Of a DNA stretch of 64,000 bases, positions 1-7,485 are shown one piece after another (position 1 is the first letter of the stretch; every line of letters starts with the position of its first letter). Origin of the DNA: Verrucomicrobiia bacterium (GTDB taxonomy: Bacteria; Verrucomicrobiota; Verrucomicrobiia; Opitutales; Cerasicoccaceae); the NCBI GenBank assembly GCA_030432235.1, contig JAUIHT010000001.1:868001-932000 (forward strand), written 5' to 3'. The notes below the pieces were generated by a model, which was given only the letters and a program-made list of their open reading frames with translations, made no database searches and was not told where the DNA came from. A program made the position numbers and the translations under genes.

Positions 1-348
1 TTTTGTGCCCTTCCTGTGATCAACCAGTAAGATTCTCATTTCTTCCAAAAGTCGGAAATAGCGTCGAATTGTTGATTCAGACATCCACGCGAGGGCATTC
101 TTATTCAATTCTGGCAATGACCATTTGAGCCAGCTCTCTCCGTCTTTGATGATAAGATTGTTTCCGCGCTCTATAGCTTGGTGTAATGCCTGTACAATCA
201 AGGCATGTTTAAATCCAATCCTACAGGCTAACGCCTTATCGCATAGAATGGGCTCATAGCCATTGTCTAGTAGAAGTTCACCGCCTCGAACAGTGATTCG
301 ATGAAAGCGACTTGTCGAAAGAGATAGATTATAATTTCGTGCGCTCAT
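1..348 (-). CDS. Partial replication-like winged-helix protein of the integrative element
   Basis: An open frame of 116 codons starts with ATG at 348 and runs off the left window edge without a stop. Its start overlaps the stop of the upstream HTH gene in an ATGA quartet (345-348), so the two are probably translationally coupled. The visible part has a segment resembling the winged-helix region of plasmid or phage replication/primase-helper proteins (around residues 75-110, containing WMSESTIRRYFRLLEE). I do not recognise the exact family; the role in element replication is inference from this segment and the neighbours. Low GC matches the rest of the element. Confidence 0.6.
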   Translation of the reverse strand, partial: MSARNYNLSLSTSRFHRITVRGGELLLDNGYEPILCDKALACRIGFKHALIVQALHQAIERGNNLIIKDGESWLKWSLPELNKNALAWMSESTIRRYFRLLEEMRILLVDHRKGTK

Positions 349-557
349 GCTAAAGCCTCCTGTTCAAGTTGCTCGATGTCGCTGAGGCGATATCTGACAA
401 GGTGAGAACTTAAGCGCAATGCCCTTAGTGAGCCGTCGCGTTCCCGGCGTTTGATTGTCGAGATTGAGCAGCCCCATCGAATGGCAAGTTCGCCTCTGCT
501 GAGGGTTGCTTGAGAGCTTTGGGGCTGGATAGGTGTGACATGCTTTATACTTAACAT
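345..557 (-). CDS. Small helix-turn-helix DNA-binding protein (excisionase/AlpA-like)
   Basis: About 70 residues. I chose ATG at 557 (preceded by AAAGG, an acceptable ribosome binding site) over the upstream GTG at 575. Residues 20-60 form a MerR/excisionase-type HTH (RWGCSISTIKRRERDG, then a SDIEQLE tail). Such proteins typically serve as recombination directionality factors or small regulators in integrative elements. Its stop overlaps the start of the next gene by four bases. Position between the integrase block and the replication-like gene supports an element-borne role; excisionase versus regulator cannot be decided from sequence alone. Confidence 0.65.
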   Translation of the reverse strand: MLSIKHVTPIQPQSSQATLSRGELAIRWGCSISTIKRRERDGSLRALRLSSHLVRYRLSDIEQLEQEALA

Positions 558-619
558 GCCTTTATATTGCCACACATGCCCTGCCTCGTAAATTTATCGA
601 GGTAGGGACGTGATCTGTT

Positions 620-1177
620 TTAAATCCTACCTTCTTTTTTCAATTTGCGTATTGCCTTATTGATGTCCTGAATTACATACCCGGACTCGGTGCTAAGCTT
701 TCTCCATGCAGGCATTTCCTGAAGCACGCTATAAACATTACTTGTGCTAACTTTTTCTCCATTATCTTTGAGAATGAGGCAGGCGGTATATATGTGGTAA
801 TCCTTTCCAGAACTTTCAAATCCCTTCCAGACTTCTTCCATTACTTGAAGCTTTTCTAGGCAAAGGCGCATTTGCTTAAAGAATTCAAAATCATACTCAG
901 CTACAGCAACAGTTAGCACATTTGAAAGGTGTTGGCTCCATTGGGTCTTGTTGGCGATTGTAATTACTTCTGTATTATCACGATATATCTCACGTGAGAA
1001 CAAATTTATCTGGAAACAGAAAGCAAATACGTCTGAGTCAATGCCCCTGTAATTTTGGGTAATATCTCTATGGGTGCTTTCGACCCACTCATCATTGCAG
1101 TAGGGGTATGCGTCTGTAACCGCTTTTAGAACCTTCTTAACGGGAGCTGAGATCGGCTGTTGTTTTCCTCTACTCAT
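620..1177 (-). CDS. Hypothetical protein of the integrative element
   Basis: About 185 residues, unrecognised. The ATG at 1177 overlaps the integrase stop by 8 bases, which suggests coupling; an in-frame TTG at 1210 is possible but less likely. The protein is charged, lacks signal peptide and membrane segments, and ends in a basic helix (INKAIRKLKKEGRI). The C-terminal third could be a small winged-helix or replication-initiator-type domain, but I cannot support a family. AT-rich codon use matches the integrase and differs from the GC-rich genes after 2800, so it belongs to the element. Confidence 0.6.
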   Translation of the reverse strand: MSRGKQQPISAPVKKVLKAVTDAYPYCNDEWVESTHRDITQNYRGIDSDVFAFCFQINLFSREIYRDNTEVITIANKTQWSQHLSNVLTVAVAEYDFEFFKQMRLCLEKLQVMEEVWKGFESSGKDYHIYTACLILKDNGEKVSTSNVYSVLQEMPAWRKLSTESGYVIQDINKAIRKLKKEGRI

Positions 1178-2549
1178 TTGAAGCAATTCTTTCAGGATTC
1201 GTTTCCTCAATTGGTATTGAGGGACTTTCTTTCTCGTTAAGCAAACTCCCTAGCCCAACAGTTACACGCTTCTTTTTGTCGGCGTAGAATTGGGCAGTGA
1301 TGGCAATATCGGAATGCCTGAGGGCGCGAGATGCGGCAAAGATGCCGTGTTCATTTACGATGATGCTCCCATATTCCTTCCTGAGTTCATGTAGGGGCTT
1401 GCGGGCAGTGATGCCTTTGGAGCGGAGCCACTTGATGAGATTGGAAAAGATATAGTTGCAGCGATATGTAGGGTAGGAGGTTCTTACCTTTGTGGGGTTA
1501 GGGGAGTGGATTACAAAAATGGATGTGCTCCTTGCTTTCATGCCTCTAAAGAAGGAGAGGACTTCCTCATCAAGATCGAGTTCGTCAATGCTGTCTTCGC
1601 TCTTGGCATCAAAATGCTCTGTGGGCTTTATGCTCAGAATGCCTTTTTCAAAGTCGAAGGCATCCCATTCCAGCTTATCAATCTCGTTTCGTCTCAACCC
1701 AGCCATGACAGCGAGATAAAAAACCTTCAGCTCCTCTAGGTTATCTTTTGGTAGTTCATTCATTGCATCACTGATGAGCCCCTTCAGATCGACTTTCGAA
1801 TGATAGCGGCACGATTGGCGGGGGTAAAAACTCACGCCCTCAAAAGGGAGAGGATCGGGCAACTCAACTGTAAGTAGATTGGTGTGCTTTTTGGCAAAAA
1901 GAGCCTTGGCCTGTCGCATGACGGAATTGCAGCTAATCTTGGCCTTTCGAATGGATACGGGCGTTTGCTCCCTACGGGCTACATAGTCATTTTTCCACTT
2001 CTGGACTTTTTCGGGGGTCAGGTAGGCTAGGGGGAGGGAATCAATTTTATCAGCCCAAGCTTTTCTGCCCCCTGAATGCGGATTGTATTTACCCGATGTG
2101 GAGCGGATTTTGGCTGTTTCCGAAAATATCTGCCTTAAGCATTTCGCGTAGTCATTGAACGTGCCTTCCTTGAGATCAGAGGCTTCTTTGACGCATTGTA
2201 GGAAGAGCCCCAAGGTGCATTCCTTGATCTTCTTCTGTTTGGGCTTCTTTGCTTTATATTTTGAAGCGGTTTCATTCCAGCCGATTGAGAGTAGCGACAG
2301 GTATATCTCGCGTGCCTTTTTAGCGGCTGCCGATTTATTGGAGGTCTGGAGATTGAAGACCTCACGCCTTCCAGCATGGCAGATACGGATTGACCAAGTG
2401 GTAAGCTCAATCCTTTGCCCTCCATTTTTATAGAACTGATGGAATAGGCGCGGCTCCCAATAGCGGGCGTCCGTCTTGGCGTATGTTCGCTTAAACTTGG
2501 CCACTTCTTGGCCACTTTTCTTGACCTGCGCTGGTTTTTCCTGAGTCAT
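1170..2549 (-). CDS. Tyrosine recombinase/phage-type integrase
   Basis: 459 residues. The C-terminal catalytic domain shows the tyrosine-recombinase signature: first Arg in AGLRRNEIDKLEW (about 290), HELRKEYG (His-x-x-Arg, about 388), and RALRHSDIAITAQFYAD with the second His and the nucleophile Tyr (about 412-422). The N-terminal part carries a core-binding SAM-like domain (ECTLGLFLQCVKEASDLKEGTFNDYAKCLRQIF). The start codon lies about 100 bases from a tRNA 3' fragment, the usual place for an integrase that recombines at a tRNA gene. Gene content of the element continues to the left, outside the window. Confidence 0.92.
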   Translation of the reverse strand: MTQEKPAQVKKSGQEVAKFKRTYAKTDARYWEPRLFHQFYKNGGQRIELTTWSIRICHAGRREVFNLQTSNKSAAAKKAREIYLSLLSIGWNETASKYKAKKPKQKKIKECTLGLFLQCVKEASDLKEGTFNDYAKCLRQIFSETAKIRSTSGKYNPHSGGRKAWADKIDSLPLAYLTPEKVQKWKNDYVARREQTPVSIRKAKISCNSVMRQAKALFAKKHTNLLTVELPDPLPFEGVSFYPRQSCRYHSKVDLKGLISDAMNELPKDNLEELKVFYLAVMAGLRRNEIDKLEWDAFDFEKGILSIKPTEHFDAKSEDSIDELDLDEEVLSFFRGMKARSTSIFVIHSPNPTKVRTSYPTYRCNYIFSNLIKWLRSKGITARKPLHELRKEYGSIIVNEHGIFAASRALRHSDIAITAQFYADKKKRVTVGLGSLLNEKESPSIPIEETNPERIASNE

Positions 2550-2646
2550 TATGATTCAACTATGGAATCATAAGCCATTGATTACCAGAAAATAAAGCAG
2601 CTCAGGGCTGTTCATATTGGTTCAGGTCATACCACCTGCTTTATGA

Positions 2647-2691
<45 letters not shown>

Positions 2692-2806
2692 AAATTAAGT
2701 AGCTTTAGGTAAGCTATTTATGGTTTTGGGCTCTTTGCGATCTATTCGTGCGCTGAAACCGCATTTGGCCGTTTTAGGCCTCCCGATACAGTATTACTGC
2801 TCTCTT

Positions 2807-4075
2807 TTACGAGACGGTTTGGCCGTTAAATTCCTTCACGGCATCAATCATCGCGACCATGTTCTCAATAGGGGTCAGCGCCTGGACGTTGTGGATGGAG
2901 TTAAAAATAAAGCCACCGCCGGGCGCAAATATCTCACAGCGTTCGAGGACTTCGCGGCGCACCTCCTCCGGTGTGCCGAAGGGCAAGGTCTGTTGCGTGT
3001 TGACGCCGCCGCCCCAGAAGGTGATGCGTTTGCCGTGCTTTTCTTTCAAGAGCTTCGGGTCCATGCCTTCGGCGGAGCATTGAACGGGGTTGAGGATATC
3101 GAAACCACAATCTGAGAGCGTGTCGATAATCGGCTCAATCGCACCGCAGGAATGCTTAAAGGTTTTCCAGTTCGTGTTCTCGTGGATCCAGTCATTGATT
3201 TTCTTGTAACGTGCAAACCAGATATCAGCGATACTATCGCGGCTGCAAAAGAGCGATTGCTGGGTGCCGAAGTCCGTACCGCAAACGACCACGACATCGA
3301 TGACATCGCCTGCGATCTCATTGAGTCTCTTCATATTCCGCACGGCGATTTCGGCCTGACGATCAAACAGCTCTTTGACGAAGTCTGCCTCTTCCGCAAC
3401 CGTCATATACCAGTCGGCAACTCCTCGCACCCCTTTCGGGTGCTTGAGAAAAGGAGCCGGTACGAGTGCAATGTCACCCAGGCACGTGCCGTTTAAGTGG
3501 ACGGAGATTGCCCGTTCGCAACCGCGCCATTGCTCGGCCTGTTTTTGCCAGTAAGCGGCCTCTTCGTCGGACATCAGTCCAAACTCCTCCAGATTATCCT
3601 CTACCTTAAGGTCGTCCTCGTCAAAATCCGGATCAATCCGCTCGATGGTGTCGAAGAAGTAGCCGCTCTTAGGCATCATGCCACTGGCTGGCGCCTGCAT
3701 GTCGCCTTGCGGGTAGATGTAGGTATTGCCGCTTTTATCGGAAGTCGTTTTGAAGTGCTCGGAGACAAGAACCTCCTGCCCCCAAGGCGTGGTCCAGGGC
3801 TTCCAGTTTTCATTCGGAAAGCCGAAGATTGTCCGATGGGGAAAGATCGGTTGTACGTCCAGCCCCATGACATCAAGAAGGTCTTCTTCGACCTCTCCGA
3901 GCATTTGGTAAGGTTCGCAGACCTTTACCGGTCGCGACTCGAGCCGGTAGTGTTTACGTAGAGCTTCGACCACGCTGCAATGAATGCCCGTGATGAAAGA
4001 ACTGCCAAAATCCATCGGCAGACAGTCTGGATCGGTATGGTTGAGGCTTGCGCGTACGCGCTCTTTAGAAGTCAT
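2807..4075 (-). CDS. Uroporphyrinogen decarboxylase-family (MtaA/CmuA-like) methyltransferase
   Basis: 422 residues, UroD/COG0407 TIM-barrel fold. The HxC motif (HSC at 308-310) and a downstream Cys at 333 resemble the zinc site of MtaA/MtbA-type methylcobamide methyltransferases, which move methyl from a corrinoid protein to a thiol. It is the last gene of an operon with mtaC and mtaB, 23 bases after mtaB, so it is the natural candidate for the second methyl-transfer step or for handling a further substrate. True MtaA uses coenzyme M, which this organism is not expected to have, so the acceptor is unknown. It is closer to the UroD-family gene at 20495 than to classical MtaA. Confidence 0.8.
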   Translation of the reverse strand: MTSKERVRASLNHTDPDCLPMDFGSSFITGIHCSVVEALRKHYRLESRPVKVCEPYQMLGEVEEDLLDVMGLDVQPIFPHRTIFGFPNENWKPWTTPWGQEVLVSEHFKTTSDKSGNTYIYPQGDMQAPASGMMPKSGYFFDTIERIDPDFDEDDLKVEDNLEEFGLMSDEEAAYWQKQAEQWRGCERAISVHLNGTCLGDIALVPAPFLKHPKGVRGVADWYMTVAEEADFVKELFDRQAEIAVRNMKRLNEIAGDVIDVVVVCGTDFGTQQSLFCSRDSIADIWFARYKKINDWIHENTNWKTFKHSCGAIEPIIDTLSDCGFDILNPVQCSAEGMDPKLLKEKHGKRITFWGGGVNTQQTLPFGTPEEVRREVLERCEIFAPGGGFIFNSIHNVQALTPIENMVAMIDAVKEFNGQTVS

Positions 4076-4098
4076 GGCGGGAGTGGGACTGGATTAAT

Positions 4099-5484
4099 TT
4101 AGGCGGAGGGCAAATCGTAATCAGCGGGAGTAAACTTATCGAGTTCGACCTCATCCATCATTTCCTCGATGAACTCCTCCTCGGTATCGGGCAGGTCGTC
4201 AAAGTCGCTCTCCATGCGGTCCAGCCAACCGGCTTCACGCTCGTTCAGCTTGAGGCAACCGGCTTCGCTGGTCTCACGAAGTATGGCGATAGCCTGCCGT
4301 CCGGCTGCGATGCCGGCCTGGTAGTAGTCTTCCGCCGAGACGATAGCCTGGGCGATTTGCACACTGCTTTCGGGGGTTAAAATCATGGCCTGTGGATCGT
4401 AACCGGCGTCGGACTTGACCAGCCAGTCGCGCAGGTGCAGGTGCGCCTCATGGCCGTCCGCGCTGGCGGTATTCATCAGGCGACAGTCGTAAGTCAGCTG
4501 CTCCATGTAACAAGTGGGAGCCATCCCGCCCAGTAGTTTTATATTTTGGACAGACTCGTTGGACCATAGATCGGCCGTGGCCGCTGCGAGGTTGCCCATC
4601 GGGCTTAAGTGGGCACAGGCAGCGGTCTTGCCCTCCATGCTCATGGGAAAGCCGGTAATGGCTTTGAGGATAGGGTTTTCGTAACCGCAATCCTTCCCCG
4701 GTCCCACCGCGCCGCACTCGTAGGCCACCAGGGAGCGCACAGCGGTAATAGCACGCACAACCGAGGCGAAAACACGTGGAATCATTCGGCGCTCGGCCAG
4801 TACCATAGCCGTGTTGCCAAAGCCGCAGGCTGTATCGCCGGCCGCATAAACGCCGTGCTTGCGGGCAATGGCAACGATGTGGTCCCACAGGAATCTCATG
4901 TCACGCACCCCCATGATGCAGAGGGAAAAAAGCACCGTGCGCAGGTCGCCATTAACGAGGGCGTCATCGTGCAGTTCCTTGCCGCCGACACTTTCGATGC
5001 TTAGGAATTCCGCGCCGGCTTCGGCAGACTGCTCAAAGAGCGACAGCATGGCCTCCCAGTAATGGCCACTACGCATAAGCGGCGGGCGAATGAACTCGCG
5101 ATTGTCATTCGGAGTGACGCGTAAGGCCGCCTTGAGACCGGTCTTATGGTGAGCCTCTTCGATGCCCTCGAGCAGAATGTTGACGATCTCCATACCCATC
5201 TCCGGGAACTCCGTCATGGGTGGTAGGGTCTCGAACTCGAGCATCACACCGGGCGTTTCCAGCTCGGCTGCCCGCTCCAGCGATTCTTGAACAATCTGCC
5301 GGTAGTGCCGGGCCACTTCGGGCATGGTGGACTTTTTAATGTCCAGGTCGGGCAAAGTAAAATTCAGCTCGGGATAAACCGTTCCTCCGCCTATGACTAT
5401 GCCGTGCCGGGTGGTTATCGGATTGGGCGCGGTGCCGTACACCAACTGCTCGGGGTCGCTAATAGCCAGGGATGTGTATTTCAT
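4099..5484 (-). CDS. mtaB: Methanol:corrinoid protein methyltransferase MtaB
   Basis: 461 residues from the ATG at 5484, the same length as Methanosarcina MtaB; a longer upstream frame overlaps mtaC and is not used. The enzyme transfers the methyl group of methanol to the Co(I) corrinoid of MtaC. The zinc ligands known from M. barkeri MtaB (Glu164, Cys220, Cys269) have counterparts at Glu164 (LSIESVGG), Cys220 (GDTACGFGNT) and Cys266 (GPGKDCGYEN). The acidic C-terminal extension after about residue 430 is unremarkable. The gene sits 22 bases after mtaC. The family assignment is strong; methanol as substrate follows from conservation of the zinc site. Confidence 0.93.
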   Translation of the reverse strand: MKYTSLAISDPEQLVYGTAPNPITTRHGIVIGGGTVYPELNFTLPDLDIKKSTMPEVARHYRQIVQESLERAAELETPGVMLEFETLPPMTEFPEMGMEIVNILLEGIEEAHHKTGLKAALRVTPNDNREFIRPPLMRSGHYWEAMLSLFEQSAEAGAEFLSIESVGGKELHDDALVNGDLRTVLFSLCIMGVRDMRFLWDHIVAIARKHGVYAAGDTACGFGNTAMVLAERRMIPRVFASVVRAITAVRSLVAYECGAVGPGKDCGYENPILKAITGFPMSMEGKTAACAHLSPMGNLAAATADLWSNESVQNIKLLGGMAPTCYMEQLTYDCRLMNTASADGHEAHLHLRDWLVKSDAGYDPQAMILTPESSVQIAQAIVSAEDYYQAGIAAGRQAIAILRETSEAGCLKLNEREAGWLDRMESDFDDLPDTEEEFIEEMMDEVELDKFTPADYDLPSA

Positions 5485-5506
5485 TTTTTTGGATGGCTGG
5501 ATTCTA

Positions 5507-6139
5507 TTAGCTGGCGAGTGCTTCCTTGGCTGCTTCCACTGCGCTGGCAGCATCGCGCGAGTAACCATCCGCACCGATTTCATTGGCGTAGGTTTGTGTG
5601 ATGGGCGCGCCACCGATGAGAATCTTGACGGAGGCATGCCCTGCTTCGCGAATGGCGGTTACCGTCTCGCGCATGGCCGGCATGGTGGTGGTCAGCAAGG
5701 CGGACAGGCCCACAATATCGGGCTGATGTTCCGCAATAGATTCGACGAACTTATCGGGCGTGACATTGACTCCGAGGTCGATGACATCGAAGCCCGCGCC
5801 TTTCCACATGGTGGCGACCAGGTTTTTCCCGATATCATGGAGGTCGCCCTCGACCGTACCGATCAGCGCCTTGTACTTCGGCTTAACGCCGGCCTCCAGC
5901 AACTTCGGCTCGATGATTTTCATCGCCTCCTTCATCGCCCGTGCCGAAACCAGCATCTCGGGGACGAAGATATCGTTGTTCTTAAAGCGTTCTCCCACGA
6001 TACCCATCGCTGGTATCAGGGCCTCCTCAAGCAAGTTGACCGGGTCTTCTCCGGCTTCCAATAGCTCAGGCACAATGGTTTTGACGTCTTTGCGTTTGCC
6101 ACTGATGACGGCGGTTTTCAGGTCTTCAAGCGTGCTCAT
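5507..6139 (-). CDS. mtaC: Corrinoid (B12-binding) methyl-carrier protein MtaC
   Basis: 210 residues: an N-terminal methionine-synthase-type helical cap (about 1-90) and a C-terminal B12-binding Rossmann domain. The cobalt-ligand signature DxHxxG is seen as GDLHDIGKNL, followed by the SALLTTTM and GGAPIT motifs typical of methyltransferase corrinoid proteins. It accepts methyl from MtaB and presents it to a second methyltransferase. It is first in the mtaCBA-like operon, 120 bases after a PocR/AraC regulator. Very similar to the corrinoid protein at 21663, its paralog. Confidence 0.94.
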   Translation of the reverse strand: MSTLEDLKTAVISGKRKDVKTIVPELLEAGEDPVNLLEEALIPAMGIVGERFKNNDIFVPEMLVSARAMKEAMKIIEPKLLEAGVKPKYKALIGTVEGDLHDIGKNLVATMWKGAGFDVIDLGVNVTPDKFVESIAEHQPDIVGLSALLTTTMPAMRETVTAIREAGHASVKILIGGAPITQTYANEIGADGYSRDAASAVEAAKEALAS

Positions 6140-6259
6140 TTCGTGCGGGGTTAGGTGAGGTTTTCGGATGTGAGCGAAGTATTATCGCTATGATCGGAAG
6201 TTTACCACAGCCCGAGGGCCCCGTCTTGTATCTACGTCTGGAACATTTGTATCCTGGTA

Positions 6260-7399
6260 TTATTTGGCGCGGCGGCGGTACTCGCTGGGGGCCAGCGAGG
6301 TGTGGGCACGGAATGCTTTGCTGAAATGACTCTGGTCGGAAAAGCCGCAGTCAAAAGCGATTTCAACCAGGGTCCGGTCCGTCTGGCATAGCAGCTCCTT
6401 GGCGCGATTGACGCGCATTTGAACAAGCAGTTGGCTGAAGGAGCGGCCCAAGCGCTCGGTGACCAACTTGCTGAAATGGCTCGGCGAAACACCCGCCACA
6501 TGAGCGACATCGTCACGGCGCAGGTGCTGGTGGAGGTTGTTCTGCATGAACTTTATCGCCTTGGTCATGAGCAGTGCGTGGGGGTAGGCGTCGTGCTTAC
6601 GGATGCCTTCGATGAGGGTTTCAAGCATCAGTCGCAGCCAGGCCGTCAAGTCCTCCTCCTCGTCGATTTCCGCCAATTCCGCCAGGGAACGATAGTTGCG
6701 CCCAAGCACGGCAGCCGGGTCCGCTCCGGCCTCTACGGCAGCCCGGCTCATCATCACAATCAGCTCAAGGACGGAGCTCTTCAGCAAGTCCATGCGATCG
6801 CCTGCCAGTCCGTAAATGCCCGTCAGGATGTGGTTGAGTATGGCACGAGCCTGCTTGATTTCCCCGTTGCGAATCGCGCTTAGCAGGTTGGGCTCTTCAA
6901 CTAAATAAATGCTGCGAATGTCATCGCAGACCACGTCTTCCTTGCTGGCTTCGATGGCTAGAAAGCGCTCGTGCTCGCGATTCGCACGTTGGCGGGCCAG
7001 GGCAACTTCCGCCCGACTGAGCAGATTGGCGTCCAAGGCATCCTGCAGCAGTGCATGAGCGGATTTTTGAACGAACTCGTAAAAGCCAGGCTTGCTGTTT
7101 TCCAGGTCGATGCCCTGTACCACGAGGGCTCCGGTCAACCGGTTATTATCCAGAATCGGAACTGCCCACATGGCGTAGCCAGTATCGCAGCAGAGGTTGA
7201 TAACCGGTTCGCCCCAGTAGCGCGTATGCTCGGCCGCCTGCTGTCTGCGCCTGTCGGACTGCCCATGGCAGTCGCAATCGAGGTAATCCAGCTTTCCAGC
7301 GATAACTTTTCCGTTTTTATCCGTGAGCAACAGCGGGAAATCATTCTGTTTCCAGTACCGGTCCAGAAAGGAATCGAAGTCGATGGGCGCGGAATCCAT
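6260..7399 (-). CDS. AraC-family regulator with PocR-type sensory domain
   Basis: 379 residues. Residues about 10-115 match a PocR ligand-binding domain (LLTDKNGKVIAGK, LDCDCHG and the paired Cys in INLCCDTGYAMWAVPI). The C-terminal 100 residues hold two AraC HTH motifs (RRDDVAHVAGVSPSHFSKLV and LVEIAFDCGFSDQSHFSKAF). PocR domains accompany regulators of B12-dependent diol and methyl-transfer pathways. The gene lies directly before mtaCBA on the same strand and after the formate-dehydrogenase-like genes, so it probably controls methanol methyltransferase expression. The ligand (methanol, corrinoid or other small alcohol) is inference. Confidence 0.88.
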   Translation of the reverse strand: MDSAPIDFDSFLDRYWKQNDFPLLLTDKNGKVIAGKLDYLDCDCHGQSDRRRQQAAEHTRYWGEPVINLCCDTGYAMWAVPILDNNRLTGALVVQGIDLENSKPGFYEFVQKSAHALLQDALDANLLSRAEVALARQRANREHERFLAIEASKEDVVCDDIRSIYLVEEPNLLSAIRNGEIKQARAILNHILTGIYGLAGDRMDLLKSSVLELIVMMSRAAVEAGADPAAVLGRNYRSLAELAEIDEEEDLTAWLRLMLETLIEGIRKHDAYPHALLMTKAIKFMQNNLHQHLRRDDVAHVAGVSPSHFSKLVTERLGRSFSQLLVQMRVNRAKELLCQTDRTLVEIAFDCGFSDQSHFSKAFRAHTSLAPSEYRRRAK

Positions 7400-7485
7400 T
7401 CTTGAAAGCGAAATTAGTGGTGAGGTTGCTCAGCTTGTTGCCCGGAAAAAGACGTGGGTAGCTTAAGCTCTCGTTACCATGACGG

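Noticed and set aside
6180-6230. Terminator-like GC hairpin (GCCC-GA-GGGC) between the PocR/AraC gene and mtaC
   Set aside because: The stem is only four base pairs and is not followed by a T run on the minus strand.
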